Assembly (NCBI GenBank): GCA_044340485.1
Contig: JBIITN010000031.1
Span: 1-17,989 of the forward strand
Direction: 5' to 3'
Length of the DNA stretch: 17,989 nucleotides
From: UBA2093 sp044340485
GTDB lineage: Bacteria; Actinomycetota; Acidimicrobiia; Acidimicrobiales; Ilumatobacteraceae
In this document: positions 14,225 through 17,989 of the stretch, one piece after another
Layout: every line of letters begins with the position of its first letter
Position numbering within the stretch: position 1 is the first letter of the stretch
Position numbers and translations under genes: made by a program
The notes under the pieces: generated by a model
The model's input: only the letters and a program-made list of their open reading frames with translations
Database searches by the model: none
What the model was told of the DNA's origin: nothing

Positions 14225-15376
14225 GTGAGCGGTCCACTGTCTGGATTTAAAGTCATTGAAATTGCAGGAATTGGCCCGGGCCCGTTTGCCGCCATGTTGT
14301 TAGCAGATATGGGCGCAGAGGTAATCCGTGTCGATCGCGCACAAGCAGTGAATGGCCCAGCGCCTGATAGCCCACACTTTGATTTGTTGCAGCGGGGTCG
14401 TAAAAACATTGCACTTGATCTGAAAAATCCCGAAGCTGTGGAAGCGTTGTTGCAAATGGTGGAACAAGCAGACGCCATCATTGAAGGTTTCCGCCCAGGT
14501 GTTATGGAACGACTCGGTATTGGTCCCGATGTGTGTCTGGCGCGCAATCCCAAAATTGTGTTTGGTCGCATGACGGGTTGGGGACAAGAAGGCATGTATG
14601 CCCAAGCCGCAGGCCACGACATCAACTACATCTCGCTCGCTGGAGCATTGGCTCACTATGCACGTGCCGGAGAGGCGCCTGTTCCTCCACTCAACATGGT
14701 GGGCGACTTTGGCGGTGGCGGAATGTTTCTTGCCTATGGAGTCGTGTGTGCATTGTTAGAAGCACAAAAGTCGGGCAAAGGTCAAGTAGTTGACACGGCA
14801 ATGGTTGATGGTGCTGCAGTACTCATGACGATGTTTTGGGCGTTTAAAGCAATTGGTGCCCACGATGAAAACAAACCAGGTACTAACTTGCTCGACACTG
14901 GCGCGCATTTTTACGACGTGTATGAATGCAAGGACGGAAAATACATTTCGCTTGGTTCTATCGAGCCACAGTTCTATAAAGAATTGCTTGAGTTAAGTGG
15001 CTTAGGAGCTGACCCTGATTTTCAAAAGCAGATGGATCGTTCACAGTGGCCGGTGTTGAAAGAAAAGGTCCGTGCTGCGTTTGTACAAAAGACACGCGCC
15101 GAGTGGTGTGAAATTATGGAAGCAACAGATGTGTGTTTTGCTCCGGTATTGACGATGAGTGAGGCTGCCGAGCATCCACACAACAAGGAACGCCAAACAT
15201 TTGTTGAAAAATTCGGCCAGAAACAGCCAGCACCAGCGCCACGTTTCTCGCGCACGGTTCCTGAAATCTCAATGCCGCCAGCTCATCCTGGACAACACAC
15301 AAGTGACGTGTTGAAAGCATGGGGCGTTGCAAATGTTGACTCGTTGTTGTCTAGTGGTGCTGCGAAACAAGCCTGA
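14225..15376 (+). CDS. mcr: Alpha-methylacyl-CoA racemase family (CoA-transferase family III)
   Basis: This 383-residue enzyme starts at GTG 14225. Family III proteins form interlocked dimers and act on acyl-CoA. The racemase subgroup inverts the 2-methyl centre of branched fatty acyl-CoAs before beta-oxidation. Visible features: N-terminal LSGFKVIEIAGIGPGPFAAMLLADMGAEVIRV, the CoA-binding RGRKNIALDLK (57-67), H131 in AGHDINYISLAG, D161 in MVGDFGGGG, and E247 in SIEPQFY. These correspond by position to the catalytic His/Asp/Glu set of mycobacterial MCR (inferred by offset). A true family III CoA transferase would usually have an Asp nucleophile in another context, so racemase is favoured. It is the first gene of a tight cluster; the PIG-L gene starts 1 nt after its stop. 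It probably serves degradation of methyl-branched lipids. Confidence 0.9.
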   Translation: MSGPLSGFKVIEIAGIGPGPFAAMLLADMGAEVIRVDRAQAVNGPAPDSPHFDLLQRGRKNIALDLKNPEAVEALLQMVEQADAIIEGFRPGVMERLGIGPDVCLARNPKIVFGRMTGWGQEGMYAQAAGHDINYISLAGALAHYARAGEAPVPPLNMVGDFGGGGMFLAYGVVCALLEAQKSGKGQVVDTAMVDGAAVLMTMFWAFKAIGAHDENKPGTNLLDTGAHFYDVYECKDGKYISLGSIEPQFYKELLELSGLGADPDFQKQMDRSQWPVLKEKVRAAFVQKTRAEWCEIMEATDVCFAPVLTMSEAAEHPHNKERQTFVEKFGQKQPAPAPRFSRTVPEISMPPAHPGQHTSDVLKAWGVANVDSLLSSGAAKQA

Positions 15377-15377
15377 T

Positions 15378-16172
15378 ATGGCAACGATTGTGTACTTGCA
15401 TGCTCATCCCGACGATGAGTGCATTCTCACCGGTGGATCAATAGCCCGTGCAAGCGACGAAGGTCATCGCGTGGTGCTTGTGACTGCCACAAACGGTGAT
15501 CACGGTGAAGTTCCTGACGATCTTCGTCCTAGTGAGACATTGGTTGATCGACGTCGCCACGAGACTAAACGGTCAGCAGAAGTTCTTGGTATCTCGCGCA
15601 TCGTGTGGCTCGGGTACGAAGACAGCGGGATGACTGGGTGGGAGCAAAATCAGCGCGCAGGATCGTTCTGCAATGCGTCTATGGACGATGCCGCGCACAA
15701 GTTGGCCGAGGTGCTCGATGAAGAAAACGCCGACATTTTGGTGACCTACGACTGGCATGGCGGATATGGTCATCCTGATCACATCATGGTGCACAAAGTG
15801 GGACATCGCGCGGGCGAGTTACGTCCGAACATCAAAGTATTAGAAGCCACGATGAATCGTGATCGCATTCGTCGTTTGCGTGAAGTGGCTCTTCAGTCTG
15901 GTATCAGTGAAACAGATCTCGATTTTGACCCCGACGGACCCGCCGATGATGGAAACCCAATGGGCTCGCTTGAGTCAGAAATTAATATCAGCGTTGATGT
16001 CACGCAGTGGGCATCGCGTAAACGTCAAGCTGTTGCATGTCATGCGAGTCAAGTATCGACATCGGGATTTTTTCTCAGCATGGATGAAGAGATGTTTACT
16101 CTCGCCTTTGGGAATGAGTGCTACATCATCCCTGGCGATACGTCGCCAATGCGAGATGGTTGGATTTTGTAA
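15378..16172 (+). CDS. PIG-L/LmbE family zinc deacetylase
   Basis: From ATG 15378, one base after the racemase stop, this is a 264-residue protein. The frame extends further back into the racemase gene but lacks a family match there. It has the PIG-L signature AHPDDE (9-14) and the second zinc motif YGHPDH (130-135). H10, D13 and H135 are the expected Zn ligands, and D12 is the likely general base. The family removes N-acetyl groups from GlcNAc-type or related amide substrates. In actinobacteria it includes MshB and Mca of mycothiol metabolism and many uncharacterised members. An insertion with EDSGMTGWEQN (81-91) is typical of the Mca/MshB-like branch, but I cannot decide the substrate. Its TAA shares one base with the ATG of the next gene (TAATG), implying translational coupling. 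Confidence 0.88.
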   Translation: MATIVYLHAHPDDECILTGGSIARASDEGHRVVLVTATNGDHGEVPDDLRPSETLVDRRRHETKRSAEVLGISRIVWLGYEDSGMTGWEQNQRAGSFCNASMDDAAHKLAEVLDEENADILVTYDWHGGYGHPDHIMVHKVGHRAGELRPNIKVLEATMNRDRIRRLREVALQSGISETDLDFDPDGPADDGNPMGSLESEINISVDVTQWASRKRQAVACHASQVSTSGFFLSMDEEMFTLAFGNECYIIPGDTSPMRDGWIL

Positions 16173-16738
16173 TGACTCGTGTGTATCTGGTGCGTCACGG
16201 ACGTGCAGCTGCGGGTTGGGACACCGATCCAAATCCACCGCTTGATGAGTTAGGGCGTCAACAAGCAATTGACGTTGCGCGAAGTTTTTCTCGTCATGCG
16301 GTGATGCCGATTGTGTCAAGCCCGCTGTTGCGTTGCCAACAAACAGCATTTCCATTGTCATCCACATGGGGTATCGAGGTCGACATTGAGCCTGCGGTTG
16401 CAGAAATCCCTTCTCCAGAAGGACACGATTTATCAACGCGCGTGGGGTGGCTACGAAATGCAATGGCCGGAACATGGAATGAACTCGCTACAGATTCTGG
16501 CGACCGATACGCAAAGTACCGCGACAGTGTGGTGGAGCGCATAACCGCTGTTGAGACCGACACCATCGTGTTTAGTCACTTCGTTGCGATCAACGTTGTC
16601 ATCGGTGCGGCGTTGGATGATGACCGCATGGTGATTGCCCGTCTTGATAATTGTTCGGTCACGACGGTCGACGTCGCGACAGATGGCACCTTGAGCATCG
16701 TTGAGATGGGCAGGGAAGCCGACACCCTCATTCGCTAG
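16172..16738 (+). CDS. Histidine phosphatase superfamily protein (phosphoglycerate mutase-like)
   Basis: From ATG 16172, overlapping the PIG-L stop by one base, this is a 188-residue cytoplasmic protein. It carries the RHG motif LVRHGRA (6-12) with phospho-acceptor H9 and R8, a second arginine R54 in SSPLLRCQQTA, a candidate acid around E78-E83, and H136 in FSHFVAINV. This is the full catalytic set of branch-1 histidine phosphatases. It is shorter than cofactor-dependent phosphoglycerate mutase, so a small-molecule or broad phosphatase is likelier. The longer upstream frame is rejected because it overlaps the PIG-L coding sequence and lies before the family start. The stop TAG (16736-16738) is also the first half of a TAGATT box for the next gene. 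Confidence 0.9.
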   Translation: MTRVYLVRHGRAAAGWDTDPNPPLDELGRQQAIDVARSFSRHAVMPIVSSPLLRCQQTAFPLSSTWGIEVDIEPAVAEIPSPEGHDLSTRVGWLRNAMAGTWNELATDSGDRYAKYRDSVVERITAVETDTIVFSHFVAINVVIGAALDDDRMVIARLDNCSVTTVDVATDGTLSIVEMGREADTLIR

Positions 16739-16741
16739 ATT
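16736..16741 (+). promoter_or_regulatory. -10 box overlapping the upstream stop codon, placing transcription start at GTG 16748
   Basis: TAGATT, whose TAG is the stop of the histidine phosphatase, is followed by 6 nt and then GTG 16748. The position favours the GTG over ATG 16760 as the start. No -35 consensus was seen. Confidence 0.45.
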
Positions 16742-16747
16742 CAAAGA

Positions 16748-17119
16748 GTGCTGTCATTAATGCTTCTCGACTGGCATGAGTCGTGGTCGTGGGTCGTCAT
16801 CATCGGCAATGGGCTTGCTGGCGTGTGGGCTCTCGCTGCTCATAAAGTCACCGCGCTTCGTACCCGGGCCTTGTGGTGGTACACGGGACTTGCTCAACTC
16901 ACCGTCTTTGTACAAGTGGTAATTGGTGTAGCGCTGGTGAATAAGTACAAACTCGAGTTTCCCAACTTTCATGCGTTCTACGGTTTTGTGGCGATCATGG
17001 CTATCGCAATCATCTACTCGTACCGTCACCAATTAAAGGGCAAGGTGTATTTGCTCTACGGCTTTGGCGGCCTCTTTCTCATGGGCCTCGGCATTCGGGC
17101 AATGTTGGTCGGCCAGTAG
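16748..17119 (+). CDS. Small four-helix membrane protein, conserved-looking, function unknown
   Basis: This is a 123-residue protein from GTG 16748, or 119 residues from ATG 16760. I prefer the GTG because a TAGATT box lies 6 nt before it. Four hydrophobic segments lie at about 14-32, 42-64, 72-90 and 97-118. Conserved-looking polar residues are WHESW near the N-terminus, FHAFYGFVA in the third helix and a YRHQ loop. The regularly placed histidines could bind a cofactor such as haem, but this is a guess. The end GLGIRAML resembles tails of similar small actinobacterial membrane proteins. I know of no assigned function. It is downstream of the racemase/PIG-L/phosphatase cluster and may be transcribed separately. 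Confidence 0.82.
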   Translation: MLSLMLLDWHESWSWVVIIGNGLAGVWALAAHKVTALRTRALWWYTGLAQLTVFVQVVIGVALVNKYKLEFPNFHAFYGFVAIMAIAIIYSYRHQLKGKVYLLYGFGGLFLMGLGIRAMLVGQ

Positions 17120-17126
17120 GCCGATC
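17107..17126 (+). terminator. Possible hairpin terminator across the stop codon
   Basis: GGTCGGCC (17107-17114), loop AGTA, GGCCGATC (17119-17126) forms an 8-bp stem with one G-T pair. The stem includes the last base of the TAG stop. The following sequence is purine-rich and the T-rich part starts only some 13 nt later, so termination would be weak or Rho-dependent. Confidence 0.35.
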
Positions 17127-17152
17127 ACAAGAGAGCATGTTTGTTTCGATAG

Positions 17153-17338
17153 TTACCCAACGGTGGCGTGCCTCCCTTTGGTCACAGCACTCAACTGCGT
17201 GTGTTCGTAGATCCGGACTTGTTGCAATACGACGAAGTGTGGGCCGCTGCGGGAACGTGGAACGACAACTTTGGTGCGAACCCGAATGACATCGTGCGTG
17301 TCGCTGGCGGTGTGGTCACCGACCTGAAACGGGTTTAG
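17153..17338 (+). pseudogene. 3' remnant of a YbaK/EbsC-type aminoacyl-tRNA deacylase gene
   Basis: The open frame 17153-17338 has no plausible start, and a stop lies immediately upstream at 17150-17152. From 17162 it encodes about 58 residues beginning GGVPPFGH and continuing with VFVDPDLLQYDEVWAAAGT and a C-terminal DIVRVAGG. This matches the last third of YbaK-type editing proteins, which hydrolyse mischarged Cys- or Pro-tRNA. The normal length is about 160 residues, so the first two thirds are missing and are not found in other frames nearby. The homology begins at the 22-bp repeat (17157-17178), so the break and the repeat coincide. The remaining frame is undamaged, which suggests a recent truncation. 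It is probably non-functional. Confidence 0.75.
17157..17178 (+). repeat. 22-bp direct repeat, copy 1
   Basis: CCAACGGTGGCGTGCCTCCC followed by TT is repeated with one mismatch at 17929-17950, same orientation, 772 bp apart. Copy 1 contains the codons for GGVPP of the YbaK remnant. The sequences on both sides of the two copies are unrelated. Confidence 0.9.
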
Positions 17339-17345
17339 CAACTTG

Positions 17346-17375
17346 TTGACTGAAGTTGAGAGACCAACTTATGAT
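17346..17375 (+). promoter_or_regulatory. Near-consensus sigma-70 promoter giving a leaderless mRNA
   Basis: The -35 is TTGACT (17346-17351), the spacer is 18 bp and the -10 is TATGAT (17370-17375); each hexamer matches five of six consensus bases. The -10 ends 6 nt before ATG 17382, so initiation about 7 nt downstream falls on the start codon. It is the only promoter here with a clear -35. It reads into the HEAT-like gene. Confidence 0.72.
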
Positions 17376-17381
17376 TCCTAG

Positions 17382-17909
17382 ATGCCGAAGTCGGTAAGGG
17401 ATCAGTTGTTGGGCGGTACACGGACTTCAGTCGGCCAAGCTGAGTCCGTTGTGAAGAAGGCTCTCGCATCGGTTCCGCTAAGGAGAGAGATTTACCAACT
17501 ATTTCTCGACGACGACCCAGTTGTAGCAATGAGGGCGAGCTACGTGGCGATGAAGATGGCGCAATCTGATCCTGCTACTACACACGAGTTCAAGAAGTTG
17601 ATACTCAAGAACCTCTCCAACTACATGCAACAAGAGGTTCGGTGGCACGTGCCGCAGTTGTTGGTCTATATGAAACTCACTCAAGCAGAGCGACGCAAGG
17701 CATATGCAGTCATCATGGAGTGGTCCGAAACTGACACAAGCAAGATCGTGGCCTACTATGGGTTGCAGGCAGCAGCGAACTTCGCAGAAGTGGACGATGC
17801 ATTGCTTGAGGATTTGATTCCGAGGCTGCGGAAACTGAATGCCCGCGGTGCGAAGTCAGTCTCAAATCGGTGTAAGAAGATTGCGAAACAGTTAGAAATC
17901 GAGCTCTAG
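17382..17909 (+). CDS. Small HEAT/ARM-like helical repeat protein, uncharacterised
   Basis: This 175-residue, fully helical, soluble protein is without a catalytic motif that I recognise. Helix pairs resemble HEAT repeats: DDDPVVAMRASYVAMKMAQ (43-61), then QQEVRWHVPQLL (83-94), LTQAERRKAYAVIMEW (99-114) and SKIVAYYGLQAAANFA (120-135). The MRA...QEVRWH...LT..ER layout is shared by a family of small hypothetical bacterial HEAT-like proteins, from memory. A scaffold or protein-binding role is inferred. A distant tie to DNA-alkylation-repair HEAT proteins is possible but unsupported. Arginine codons are unlike the neighbours: 4 AGG, 1 AGA, 4 CGG, 2 CGC, 1 CGA and no CGT, suggesting acquisition from elsewhere. 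It has its own strong promoter and lies between the YbaK remnant and copy 2 of the 22-bp repeat. Confidence 0.85.
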   Translation: MPKSVRDQLLGGTRTSVGQAESVVKKALASVPLRREIYQLFLDDDPVVAMRASYVAMKMAQSDPATTHEFKKLILKNLSNYMQQEVRWHVPQLLVYMKLTQAERRKAYAVIMEWSETDTSKIVAYYGLQAAANFAEVDDALLEDLIPRLRKLNARGAKSVSNRCKKIAKQLEIEL

Positions 17910-17923
17910 CGCCGGCAGGTTGC

Positions 17924-17989
17924 TTAAACCAACAGTGGCGTGCCTCCCTTGCGCGAGTGACACAGATCAGATGACTTAGAGGGAAGTGG
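17924..17989 (-). CDS. Possible C-terminal end of a minus-strand gene entering from the right edge (weak)
   Basis: On the minus strand a frame is open from the edge to a TAA at 17926-17924, with 21 codons ending KGGTPLLV. The last codons are formed by copy 2 of the 22-bp repeat. It is too short to show coding, and chance is the simpler reading. It is listed because it is the only sign of a gene at this edge and would be convergent with the HEAT-like gene. Confidence 0.2.
   Translation of the reverse strand, partial: PLPSKSSDLCHSRKGGTPLLV
17929..17950 (+). repeat. 22-bp direct repeat, copy 2
   Basis: CCAACAGTGGCGTGCCTCCC followed by TT matches copy 1 at 17157-17178 in 21 of 22 positions. It lies 20 nt after the HEAT-like gene. 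No YbaK homology follows it. It is preceded by a small inverted repeat GGTT-GCTTA-AACC (17918-17930). Confidence 0.9.

Noticed and set aside
15327..15377. PIG-L gene starting at 15327
   Set aside because: This would overlap the racemase gene; ATG 15378 is one base after the racemase stop and begins the family motif region directly.
16118..16171. Histidine phosphatase starting at 16118
   Set aside because: The extension overlaps the PIG-L coding end, while MTRVYLVRHG at 16172 is the standard family start.
17137..17268. Plus-strand frame from ATG 17137 as a new gene
   Set aside because: It is out of frame with the clear YbaK homology, lacks start signals and has no recognisable composition.
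17155..17950. Integron cassette bounded by attC sites
   Set aside because: ACCCAAC resembles an attC R'' box at copy 1, but no matching GTTRRRY partner with complementary arms was found within a normal attC length, and copy 1 is coding sequence of the YbaK remnant.

Overview
The window looks like a stretch of core chromosome from a mid-GC actinobacterium, probably class Acidimicrobiia (aquatic type). This is inferred from three things: a fused, lipoyl-less 2-oxoglutarate decarboxylase/dehydrogenase of the mycobacterial KGD type; an actinobacterial-style UvrD2-like helicase with an HRDC-like end; and many genes whose start codon sits 6-7 nt behind a TANNNT -10 box, the layout of leaderless actinobacterial transcripts. 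Gene density is very high, with no gene-free stretch over 300 bases. The organism itself cannot be named from the sequence alone.

Layout. 1-2120 (minus): ettA, a small two-helix membrane protein and the start of a probable cysQ-like phosphatase, joined by 4-nt start/stop overlaps. 2121-2235: divergent control region with a 24-bp dyad. 2236-2994 (plus): Urate_ox_N/PuuD-like membrane protein without a cytochrome c domain. 3017-3046: bidirectional terminator. 3080-3472 (minus): cupredoxin lipoprotein. 3473-3630: divergent control region with two tandem hairpins. 3631-7287 (plus): kgd. 7292-7930 (minus): HAD hydrolase, convergent with kgd; the two stop codons lie in the arms of one hairpin. 7987-10679 (plus): a Zc3h12a-type NYN ribonuclease-like protein with an S1 domain and a histone-H1-like tail, then exonuclease III and a thioesterase. 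10666-12597 (minus): UvrD2-like helicase, overlapping the thioesterase tail to tail. 12632-14166 (plus): PH-domain/SHOCT membrane protein and an alpha/beta hydrolase. 14225-16738 (plus): tight operon of an alpha-methylacyl-CoA racemase family enzyme, a PIG-L deacetylase and a histidine phosphatase. 16748-17119 (plus): small four-helix membrane protein.

The right end (about 17150-17989) differs. It holds a 3' remnant of a YbaK-type deacylase, a small HEAT-like protein gene with foreign-looking arginine codons and its own near-consensus promoter, and a 22-bp repeat (one mismatch) on either side of both. This looks like an insertion or rearrangement scar.

The genes work in central metabolism (KGD, CoA racemase, thioesterase), nucleic-acid repair and processing (XthA, UvrD2-like, NYN-S1), translation (EttA) and the membrane or envelope. 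I see no CRISPR array, tRNA, rRNA, transposase or phage gene. The most unusual items are the NYN-S1-lysine-tail protein, the consistent leaderless promoter pattern, and the repeat-bracketed scar at the right edge.
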